Positions 1 through 8,600 of a DNA stretch of 64,000 nucleotides are shown piece by piece. Under the pieces are notes generated by a model that saw only the letters and a program-made list of their open reading frames with translations, searched no databases and was not told the DNA's origin. The stretch lies in NCBI GenBank assembly GCA_947469885.1, contig CANIQT010000001.1:310001-374000 (forward strand), read 5' to 3'. Origin of the DNA: Bacteroidota bacterium (lineage in GTDB: Bacteria > Bacteroidota > Bacteroidia > 2-12-FULL-35-15). How positions within the stretch are numbered: position 1 is the first letter of the stretch; the number at the start of each line of letters is the position of its first letter. Position numbers and translations under genes: made by a program.

Positions 1-198
1 AACATAAAAGTGAAATCTTTGAAGTGGCGAAAAACTTGCTTCTTTTTGTCTTTCAACTGTTGTTTCAACCGGTAATTATACTTACAAAGAACGATGCTCA
101 ACACCAAAATCAAATTTAGATGCCGTAAAATTACTCCTCTTCAATGAGATACTATGTAGTCCGTTTTAAAAAGGCGACTACAAAGCTTCACTTTTACA
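1..198. other. left edge, no gene assigned
   Basis: Short open frames run in from the left edge on the + strand (stops at 75 and 120). They carry no recognisable motif, so they could be the C-terminal tail of a gene outside the window or plain spacer. Nothing else is seen here. Confidence 0.3.
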
Positions 199-648
199 TT
201 AGGAATAAATTTTAATAAAAAAATATTCTCTAAGCATTTTTGCACTTGGTTTTATAAGGATACCTGCTTTTTCGTTCATGCGCGAAACAGAAGTACTTAC
301 TGTTGTTCTGGCTATGTTGTTTAATATTTTTGCAATTTCTTTTACCGATTTCCCATCCATAATATACGGCATAATTTGCGTTTCTTGTGGCGAAAACAAC
401 AATAATTTACATAATTTATCGGTTTCCAAAACCAACCACAACTTTTCCATTTGTTCAAAAAATCGATTTGATTTTAAAAACTCCATTTTGTAATGGGCTG
501 TAGCATACAACTGAATGATTTCCGGCTTTGCAAAATGAATTTGATAATAATTAATTTCATCCTGTAAGGTTTGAAAAGAAGGGACATGAATAACTGCTAT
601 TTGTTCGCCTGTGGCGGTTACAAAATGGATGATTTTTTCTTGTGTCAT
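199..648 (-). CDS. LuxR-type HTH regulator (small)
   Basis: A 149-residue protein if started at the ATG at 648, where MTQEK begins a sensible N-terminus; a 13-residue upstream extension in frame is less likely. Residues about 85-130 form a LuxR/FixJ-type helix-turn-helix: a FSPQE start, then IMDGKSVKEIAKIL, then a recognition helix with TTVSTSVSRMNEKAG. The first 80 residues match no receiver domain and have no phosphoacceptor pattern that I can see, so it is probably not a classical response regulator. It probably binds DNA; its target is unknown. It is divergent from the GT-C protein at 775, with a shared 126-bp gap, so it may control that gene. No TAnnTTTG box is seen on its own side. Confidence 0.6.
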   Translation of the reverse strand: MTQEKIIHFVTATGEQIAVIHVPSFQTLQDEINYYQIHFAKPEIIQLYATAHYKMEFLKSNRFFEQMEKLWLVLETDKLCKLLLFSPQETQIMPYIMDGKSVKEIAKILNNIARTTVSTSVSRMNEKAGILIKPSAKMLREYFFIKIYS

Positions 649-744
649 ATATATAAGTATTAATTGGTCTCTATATATAAGATGCACAGATTTGAAAATT
701 CCATAAAAAAATTTAAAATTTTTATAAACTAATCCGAATCGTGT

Positions 745-752
745 TACTTTTG
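745..752 (+). promoter_or_regulatory. Bacteroidota -7 promoter box
   Basis: TACTTTTG matches the Bacteroidota TAnnTTTG -7 consensus and lies 22 bases before the ATG at 775. Confidence 0.55.
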
Positions 753-774
753 CACAATCAAAATTTTAAAAACT

Positions 775-2322
775 ATGTCTAAATTTATTAATTTCTATTC
801 CTGTGTTATAGCCATTGCTATTGGATTAGTGGTGGGTGAGTTTATTTCGTTTTGGAATTTTATGGCAGATGACGCTTATATATTAATGCGGTATGCCACC
901 AACCTGATTACTCACGGGCAGTGGGTGTACAACATCAACGATTACATAACCGCCATGACATCGCCTCTGCATGGCTTTGTGGAAGTGATTCTTTACTTTA
1001 TCACGCGCGAACTGCCGGTAACCAACAAAGTAATTTCGGTGCTTGCATTTGTAATTATTGGCGTTTCGGGTTTCCGATATTTTAAAGGACACAAAACTTC
1101 GCAACTATTATTTGTAGTGGTTTTCGGAACATCGCCTTTTGTTATTTTATGGACTGTTGGCGGATTAGAAACTCCTTATTTTTCTCTTGTTTTGTTTTCG
1201 ATGATATACATGTGTGCTAAACTGATGCAGGAATATACCACCAAACGCATGGTTTTGCTGGCAATTCTTTCGGGTTTATGCTTTATCTCCCGTTTCGATT
1301 CCATTATTTTTATCACCTGTTTAATTCCATTTTTTCTTTTCAAATTTGGGTGGAAACCTTTTTTTACCTGGGGTTTCATAGCTGCCATCATTCCGGTGTT
1401 ATGGCTAGGTTTTTCTTATTTTTATTTTCAGGATATATTTCCTACATCGTATTACGAAAAACACCCGAAGTTCAGCGACCGTGCTTTTTTAATTCAAAAT
1501 TTTGATTACATCACCGATTTTCTAGTGCTGTCGGGATTGCTGCTGTTGGCGGTGGTTTTGCTGATGTGGTTTGTTGCTAAAAAATCATTGCGACAAAAAA
1601 TAATTTTACATTTTACCACTTACGGATTTGCTTATGTTGGGTTGTATTTTATTTTTATTTACGGATTAGGCACTGCCACTGTTCACATGATGTTTTCGTT
1701 CCGCATGTTTGTGCCCTATCTTCCGGTGGTTGCCTTTTTATTTGCCGAAATGGTGAAACAAAAAGAAGGAGAAAATTTACCAACCTATTTTTCAGTTTCG
1801 TTAAGCGTTTTTGCGGTATTACTGCTTGCATCCAACATGTGGCTCACCAATTATATAAAATATACTGCCATCAATCCATCGCGAAACACGTGGGATTATT
1901 TTAAAACCAGTTTGAACGATTACATCATCAGTCAGGATATAATTGCTGAAAGTGGAGAGCTGATAAACAAGCATTGGAAAACTCAGCCTCAATCGAAAAC
2001 ACGAGGACCAAGAATTATTACTCCTGCCGAAGGGGTGGTAGCGTATGCCAATCCGGATGCTTACGTTATGGGATACCTGGTGAGTTATCGAAATTATTAT
2101 CATTTTTTTAATGCACTTAATTCAGCCGATTATTTTGGAAATGCTTCTGTCATACCTAATCCGATGATTGCTAATCCGGAAATGGATATGAAAAAGCTTT
2201 TTGACAAATCGTCACCTGTGTATGGCTTAGATTGCCATTGGAAAATTTATTTTAAAGAAGGAGTAACAGTACCCAACCCGATACCCAACTATATTAATGA
2301 TACCGAACGGAAAGAACAATAA
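775..2322 (+). CDS. GT-C-type polytopic membrane glycosyltransferase-like protein
   Basis: A 515-residue membrane protein with about ten or more hydrophobic segments. After the first segment comes ADDAYILMRYATNL (residues 31-44), followed by a TSPL motif. This arrangement, with an acidic DD pair in the first outer loop, is typical of GT-C glycosyltransferases that use polyprenyl-phosphate sugars, such as the AftB/arabinosyltransferase-like group. The C-terminal third is soluble and probably periplasmic. The acceptor and sugar cannot be told from the sequence. A TPR protein follows 70 bases downstream with its own promoter, and a GT87-like gene lies convergent beyond it, suggesting an envelope or glycan neighbourhood. 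Start chosen by the -7 box at 745-752. Confidence 0.6.
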   Translation: MSKFINFYSCVIAIAIGLVVGEFISFWNFMADDAYILMRYATNLITHGQWVYNINDYITAMTSPLHGFVEVILYFITRELPVTNKVISVLAFVIIGVSGFRYFKGHKTSQLLFVVVFGTSPFVILWTVGGLETPYFSLVLFSMIYMCAKLMQEYTTKRMVLLAILSGLCFISRFDSIIFITCLIPFFLFKFGWKPFFTWGFIAAIIPVLWLGFSYFYFQDIFPTSYYEKHPKFSDRAFLIQNFDYITDFLVLSGLLLLAVVLLMWFVAKKSLRQKIILHFTTYGFAYVGLYFIFIYGLGTATVHMMFSFRMFVPYLPVVAFLFAEMVKQKEGENLPTYFSVSLSVFAVLLLASNMWLTNYIKYTAINPSRNTWDYFKTSLNDYIISQDIIAESGELINKHWKTQPQSKTRGPRIITPAEGVVAYANPDAYVMGYLVSYRNYYHFFNALNSADYFGNASVIPNPMIANPEMDMKKLFDKSSPVYGLDCHWKIYFKEGVTVPNPIPNYINDTERKEQ

Positions 2323-2333
2323 TTATATTTGCA

Positions 2334-2341
2334 AAAAAATG
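2334..2341 (+). promoter_or_regulatory. Bacteroidota -7 promoter box
   Basis: TATATTTG fits TAnnTTTG and lies 51 bases before the ATG of the TPR protein gene at 2393, just after the preceding stop codon. Confidence 0.45.
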
Positions 2342-2392
2342 TTTTTAAAAAAATAATTTTAATAAATCAAAAAACAAAACAATTAAAATAAA

Positions 2393-3193
2393 ATGGAAAC
2401 GAATACGAATAATGAAATGAATGAAGCACCCAAAATTAATATGAACAAAATGTTGAAAATTGGTATCATATTTATTTTACTGTTGTCACCGGTGGTGTTC
2501 CTTATTATTAAATCGTCAGGCACACCCGAACCACCACCTCAGCAAACCACCGTTAATCAAACCGCCAAAGTTGATATTGCTGCACTCGAAAGAATTGTTA
2601 ACAGCGGTCCAACATTAGACAACCTAAACGATTTGGGAATGGCATACATCAACAATCAATTGCCCGGAAAAAGTATTTCTTATTTTAAACGTGCCTTGGA
2701 ATTCAACCAAAAAAATGCAATTGTGTTAAACAATTTGGGAGTGGCTTACATCATGGTCAAGCAATATCAGGAAGGAATAGATGCCTGCACCAAAGCTGTG
2801 AGTGCCGACCCTACTATGCAACTTGCCAAAAATAATTTGAAATGGGGATTGGACGAAAAAGCCAAAGTGATGGCTTCGGTTAAAACGTTTGAAGATACAC
2901 CTGTAGGCAAAAGAAATATTGCCTACTATATGGATTATGGAATGGTGTATTTTAAAGCAGGAAATTACGATAAGAGCATTGAAATATGGAGCAAAATTGG
3001 GGATATTGACAAAAAAAATACAGATGCACTTAATAATATTGGTACTGCATTTATGATGAAAAATCAGGTGGATGATGCCATTGCCTTGTTCAAAAAAGCT
3101 ACTGAACTAAACCCAACCAACCAGCTCGCAAAAAATAATTTGGCGTGGGCAATGGACGAAAAAACAAAAGCTGCTGCTTCAGTCAAAAAATAA
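2393..3193 (+). CDS. membrane-anchored TPR protein
   Basis: A 266-residue protein with a short cytoplasmic N-terminus, one hydrophobic anchor at about residues 21-39, a proline/glutamine-rich linker, and two blocks of tetratricopeptide repeats (about 60-150 and 175-255). Typical TPR signatures are LNNLGVAYIMVKQYQEGIDA and ALNNIGTAFMMKNQVDDAI. Each block ends in a near-identical NNL.W.(L/M)DEK.K..ASVK sequence, so the two halves look like an internal duplication. TPR proteins are scaffolds, so no specific partner can be named. The 3' end overlaps the convergent GT87-like gene by 15 bases. Confidence 0.65.
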   Translation: METNTNNEMNEAPKINMNKMLKIGIIFILLLSPVVFLIIKSSGTPEPPPQQTTVNQTAKVDIAALERIVNSGPTLDNLNDLGMAYINNQLPGKSISYFKRALEFNQKNAIVLNNLGVAYIMVKQYQEGIDACTKAVSADPTMQLAKNNLKWGLDEKAKVMASVKTFEDTPVGKRNIAYYMDYGMVYFKAGNYDKSIEIWSKIGDIDKKNTDALNNIGTAFMMKNQVDDAIALFKKATELNPTNQLAKNNLAWAMDEKTKAAASVKK

Positions 3194-4576
3194 TTTTGTT
3201 GGCAAATCTTCTATCTCTTTGAGTTTGCCAAACACTGCATAAGCTTTAACTACTTTAATTAACTGAACCATCATTATCAGAAACAACAGCAAGGCAGGAA
3301 TCACCCTGTTGGCACGAATGATTGCGGGCGAAAGTGTATGATTAAATTGACACAAACTATTGAGCCAATAAAACGAAGGAAAGCAAAAAAATAAACCAAT
3401 AAAAAATAAAAGTGGAATTTGTTTTTTGTAAAAAACATTTTTCGATTTTAAAATTGGCAACAACGCAACAATAGGCAATGCTGCTGCATACTGATATTCC
3501 CACACGGTGTTGTAACTTAAAAAGAACGTTAACGTAATTGACATTACCAACAGCAAAGCACTTTCGAGTTTTATTTTTTTGTTTTCGATAAATGCAATTC
3601 CAATGGACAAAAGAAAACAAATATAAATGGGAATTTTATAAATTACGGATGGAGTCAACTTATTAAGAAGCCCGTCAACAAACACCGGTAACGAAAATAT
3701 ATTGATGTGCATCAGTTTGTAATCCGATTGAGCTATTAAGTTTAACCAATGAATGCTGTTGTCTTTCATGTAATCATTAAGCACATATTGATTCTTATAA
3801 ATATTCAGGTTTTCTTTTATAAAATCGAAATCGAAAACAATACCCATCAGTTTGTTATATCCTATTGCCTGAGGGTTGAGCACAGGCAAAGCCAAAAATA
3901 AAATAGAAACAACACAATAAATGCCAATACACTTAAAGGTTGTTTTTCGGGTTTCATTTAACAACAATAACAAGGGAAGCATTAGCACAACAATTGGCTT
4001 TGTAAAAAACGAAAGGAGCAAACCAACAACTAATTTTTGATTAGCTGTTTTGTAATTATCAGTATAGGTAAACTCAAAAAGAGAAAGTAAAATAAAAGTG
4101 ATGGAAAGGATTATAGGTGCGTGCATATTGCCAGTAAACAAAACAGAATAAGTTGGGAAAGCGCAAAGCAAAATAAAAAACGATAAACGTTTTTTTAATC
4201 CATCATTAGTAGTTTTCGAAATTAAAAAAGCAGCATAAATAATTAGTACCAACGAAAATAAGGTAAACAAAGCATATCCCACCTTAGGCGAAAAAAAAGA
4301 AAACCAGGAACCAACAAAAACACTAAAAGCAGGATGCGCCAAGTACCAAGTGGCATAAGGCACATAAGGCGTTCCACCCCAGGTGTCGTAAATGCTGCGA
4401 TGTTCCAATAAATTTAAAAACGATTTGGGGATAGAATAATAATCTATGCCTTGGGTATCATAGTCTTTTAAAATATAAAAAAATGGATTCAACCATCCCC
4501 AGCAAAGCGAGCATAGCATAATGATAACAAAAGCAATGGTTACAAAAGGAAGTAGTTTGGAAATTTTTTGTTTCAT
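3179..4576 (-). CDS. GT87/DUF2029-like membrane glycosyltransferase
   Basis: A polytopic protein of about 465 residues with ten or so hydrophobic helices. The N-terminal periplasmic loop contains DYDTQGIDYYSIPKSFLN and YDTWGGTPYVPYATWYLAHP, like the DUF2029/GT87 mannosyltransferase-type GT-C family, in which an Asp in the first loop is catalytic. It probably transfers a sugar from a lipid carrier on the outer face of the inner membrane, but the substrate is unknown. The start was set at the MKQK codon at 4576, because the six upstream in-frame codons add only hydrophobic residues and precede no promoter motif. It is convergent with the TPR gene and divergent from tatC. Confidence 0.55.
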   Translation of the reverse strand: MKQKISKLLPFVTIAFVIIMLCSLCWGWLNPFFYILKDYDTQGIDYYSIPKSFLNLLEHRSIYDTWGGTPYVPYATWYLAHPAFSVFVGSWFSFFSPKVGYALFTLFSLVLIIYAAFLISKTTNDGLKKRLSFFILLCAFPTYSVLFTGNMHAPIILSITFILLSLFEFTYTDNYKTANQKLVVGLLLSFFTKPIVVLMLPLLLLLNETRKTTFKCIGIYCVVSILFLALPVLNPQAIGYNKLMGIVFDFDFIKENLNIYKNQYVLNDYMKDNSIHWLNLIAQSDYKLMHINIFSLPVFVDGLLNKLTPSVIYKIPIYICFLLSIGIAFIENKKIKLESALLLVMSITLTFFLSYNTVWEYQYAAALPIVALLPILKSKNVFYKKQIPLLFFIGLFFCFPSFYWLNSLCQFNHTLSPAIIRANRVIPALLLFLIMMVQLIKVVKAYAVFGKLKEIEDLPTKLFFD

Positions 4577-4666
4577 CAGGGCAAAAATAAACAATTAAAA
4601 ATTAAAAATTATGGATTAGGAATATTTGAAATTCTTAATTCCTAATTCTTAATTCCTAATTTCTGC

Positions 4667-4674
4667 TACCTTTG
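4667..4674 (+). promoter_or_regulatory. Bacteroidota -7 promoter box for tatC
   Basis: TACCTTTG fits TAnnTTTG, 12 bases before the ATG at 4687. It overlaps an upstream in-frame TTG, which argues against a longer N-terminus. The AT-rich DNA before it holds short direct repeats of an AATTCTTAATTCCT type. Confidence 0.55.
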
Positions 4675-4686
4675 CGCCCTCTTAAA

Positions 4687-5544
4687 ATGGCACTATTCGG
4701 ACTATTCTCATCAAAAAAAACCAATGCCGCAGGCGAAATGTCGTTCTGGGGGCATATTGATGCGTTGCGTGGCCATTTGTTTCGGTCGGTAGTGGTGGTG
4801 CTTTTAATTGCCATTGTCACTTTCTTTTTTCCTGAAATATTATTTGATAAAATAATTTTCGGTCCGCTCAAAAGCGATTTTTTAACCTATCGCGCCTTTT
4901 GCCATTTAGGACATTGGCTGCAAGCACAAGGACTTTTTAAAGATGGTAACGATTTCTGTTTTGGAAATTATACCTTCCATTTGCAAAGCCTAGGCTTGGC
5001 AGACCAATTTACTTCACAAATGTGGATAGCAATAATTGCAGGCTTAATTTTAGGTGCGCCTTATGTGCTTTGGGAAGTGTGGCGATTTATAAAACCTGCC
5101 TTAAAAGACAGAGAGAAAAAAGCTTCTACTTCGTTTATTATTTCATCCACCTTTTTATTTTTGCTTGGCGTGTTGTTCTCTTATTATATTATCGTACCGC
5201 TGATGGTTAATTTTTTGGGCAATTATAAAGTGTCCGAATTGGTCGAAAATAATTTTACAATGGATTCGTACATTTCCACCATAACCACCCTTACATTGGC
5301 AACCGGAATTATATTTGAATTGCCCATCATTGTTTTTTTTCTTACAAAATTCGGATTGATGTCGCCTCAATTTATGCGCAAATACAGGAAACACGCAATT
5401 GTTGTCATCCTTATCACAGCTGGAGTTATTACCCCATCGCCCGATATGACTTCTCAATTACTAGTTGCATTTCCTCTTTACATGCTGTATGAACTCAGCA
5501 TTTTTGTTTCGCTTTACGAAATGAAACGAAAAGCAAAAGCGTAA
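4687..5544 (+). CDS. tatC: Sec-independent protein translocase subunit TatC
   Basis: A 285-residue protein with six predicted membrane helices. TatC is the core receptor of the twin-arginine translocase, which exports folded proteins across the inner membrane. The family signatures are visible: MSFWGHIDALRGHLFRS near the N-terminus (the conserved F.HL..LR segment), a VLWEVWRFIKPAL.DREKK loop in the middle, and FELPIIVFFLTKFGL followed by a TPSPDMTSQ stretch near the end. The start at 4687 gives the normal TatC N-terminus. No tatA or tatB gene is adjacent, which is usual for scattered tat genes in Bacteroidota. Confidence 0.92.
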   Translation: MALFGLFSSKKTNAAGEMSFWGHIDALRGHLFRSVVVVLLIAIVTFFFPEILFDKIIFGPLKSDFLTYRAFCHLGHWLQAQGLFKDGNDFCFGNYTFHLQSLGLADQFTSQMWIAIIAGLILGAPYVLWEVWRFIKPALKDREKKASTSFIISSTFLFLLGVLFSYYIIVPLMVNFLGNYKVSELVENNFTMDSYISTITTLTLATGIIFELPIIVFFLTKFGLMSPQFMRKYRKHAIVVILITAGVITPSPDMTSQLLVAFPLYMLYELSIFVSLYEMKRKAKA

Positions 5545-5651
5545 TTTATTGCTAGAGTAAGTACCAAAACATTTGATAATATAGTCTTTATTTATACCAT
5601 TAGAATTTATATCTTTACCACCTGATATGAATTAATAAAAATCTTTTGCCA

Positions 5652-8600
5652 ATGAAAAAACTCCTACTATTCTTTTCCGTTCTATGTGTTCAGAGTATTG
5701 TATTTGCACAGGTGGCAAATGATGATTATGCTTTAAGACTTCAAGCAAAATTAGTTGGACTTCATCCGCCTTCTTCACAAAATCATTTGCCCAATTTGCC
5801 TGAACAGGATTGCAACAGCGCCATACCAGTTTGTCAATATACTTACTCCCAAAATGTTTCGTATTCTGGAGAAGGCAATTCTCAGGAAATTCCCGGAAAT
5901 ACTTGTCTTGCTTCAAACGAATTGAATTCGGTATGGTATATTTTTACGGTTCAGGCAAGTGGTTCCGAAAACTTTCAGATAACACCTAATAATAGTAGTG
6001 ATGATTATGATTTTGCATTATACAATATTACGGGGCAAAATTGTTCGGGAATAGCAAGTGGTGCTATCACTCCTATCAGATGTAATTATTCAGCAACATC
6101 GGGCAACACAGGTTTAAGTGCAAGCGGAACCAATGCTTCGGAGCCTGCAAGTGGAAGCAATCAATCAACTACTTTGGCTGTAACAACAGGGCAAACGTAT
6201 GTATTGATAGTAAGTAATTATAGTTCCACTCAAAATGGATACACGCTTAACTTTCAGCAAGGAGCAGGAGCGGCAAATATTTTCGACAATGTGCCTCCTA
6301 CTCCAGCATCGGTAATAGCTCCATGTGGTTCGTCAACCATAACTTTGGTTACTTCCGAGCCTGTTCTATGTTCTACCATCAGTCCGTCTGGTAGCGAATA
6401 TACTATCACTGGAACAGGAGGTCCTTATACTGTTTCCGCATCATCTGGAATAAACTGTGGAAATTCAACGCTGCAAATTAATATCAACATCTCTCCTGCT
6501 CTTTCGGGGGCTGGTCCTTGGACATTGAATATTGCCAGTGGGTCAGATGGAAATGTATTAATCGATAATTGTGGAAACCAAATGGTACCCACTTCTATTG
6601 TTTTTCCAACATCTCCTTCGGTGGCAGCCATTACCGGACCAGGAGTAGTGTGTTCTGGAACAACTGTAGCTTTGACAGCATCTAATGGTACAGCATGGGC
6701 ATGGACTGGACCTGCGGGATTTACTGCAACTACACAAACAATAAGTATTGCCCCTACTGCTTCTGGAACTTATAATTGTAATATTACTTTTGGTACTTGC
6801 GGAAGTGCTTCTGCATCTTATAATGTAACGGTTAAAGCAAGTCCAACCGCTAATTTTACTATTAACCCAAACCCTGTATGTGTTGGAGTTCCGGTTACTT
6901 TTACTAATACTTCCGTAATGGCACAAACTTGTATGTTATTAGGTTTGCCACAGGGAACTCCTTGTCCTTGCGGGTTTTTGCAAACTTGCGGAACACCCTC
7001 TAATCAGGGTTTATTTGTAAATTATTTATGGACTTTTGGAGATGGAAGTACTTCCTTTTATTTGTTGGGCATAGGAGCATTCAGTCCTACTCATACTTAT
7101 AATACTCCTGGAACTTACACCATCTCATTAACTGTTACTGATAACTTTTCGGGATGCACTGCTTCAACCACTCAAACCATTACTGTATTGGCTAATTCAG
7201 GTCCGCTTACTGTAACTCCGGCTGCAATAACCATTTGTCCGGGGCAAAGCACAAACCTTACAGCTAGTGGAGGCTCTACTTATACTTGGACTTCCAACCC
7301 TGTTGGATTTAATGGAACAGGAACCACAGTTTCTGTATCACCATTGGTAACAACCACCTACAATGTAACATCACCGGGCTGTTCGGGAGCATTAAACGCA
7401 TCTGCAATAGTTACCGTTAGTGGGGCTGCCATTGCTACATCAGTAATAACAGGAGTTACCCCTGTTTGTCCGAATCAGGCAGGAGTTGTTTATTCTGTTG
7501 TAAATACGGTTGGTTCTACCTATAATTGGACTGTTCCGGCTGGTGCATTAATTACGTCAGGACAAGGAACAAATTCAATCACGGTAACTTTTGGAGCAAC
7601 TGCAGGAACTGTATCTGTTACCGAATCTAATTCATGCGGAGCAGGAACTCCTGTTAATTTTGCGGTCGCATTAGGTGCTCCTCCTATAACTTCTGCCATA
7701 ACAGGTACTACACCTGTTTGTCCGAATGCAGTTGGAATTATTTATTCTGTAACAAATACTGCAGGCTCAACCTATAATTGGACTGTTCCTTCAGGAGCAA
7801 TAATCACAGCAGGGCAAGGAACAAATTCCATTACTGTGACATTTGGAGCAACAGGAGGAAATGTTTCGGTTACCGAAACCACATCGTGCGGAGTAGGAGC
7901 ACCTGTCAATTTTGCAGTAGCTGTTAGTGCAATACCTGTAACATCAGCAATTACAGGAACTACACCTGTTTGCCCCAATGCAGTTGGAATTATTTATTCT
8001 GTTACAAATACTGCGGGTTCCACCTATAACTGGACCGTTCCAGCTGGGGCAGTAATAACTGCCGGACAAGGAACAAATTCTATTACTGTCACTTTTGGCG
8101 CAGCAGGTGGAAATATATCTGTTACCGAAACAAGTATTTGTGGGGTGGGCGCACCCGTAAATTTTGCAGTGGCAATAAGTGCTATACCTGTAACATCAGC
8201 GATTACAGGAACTACACCTGTTTGTCCCAATGCAGTTGGAATTATTTACTCCGTAACAAATACTGCTGGCTCTACCTATAACTGGACTGTTCCGGCTGGA
8301 GCAATAATAACCGCAGGGCAAGGTACAAATTCTATTACTGTTACATTTGGTGCAGCAGGTGGAAATATATCTGTTACTGAAACAAGCACATGTGGCGTGG
8401 GTGCTCCTGTAAATTTTGCAGTTGCAATAAGTGCAATACCTGTAACATCAGCAATTACTGGTACTACACCAGTTTGTCCGAATGCAGTAGGAATAGTTTA
8501 TTCGGTAACTAATACCACTGGTTCAACCTATAACTGGACTGTACCAGCGGGAGCAATTATTACAACAGGACAAGGAACAAATTCAATTATTGTGGATTTT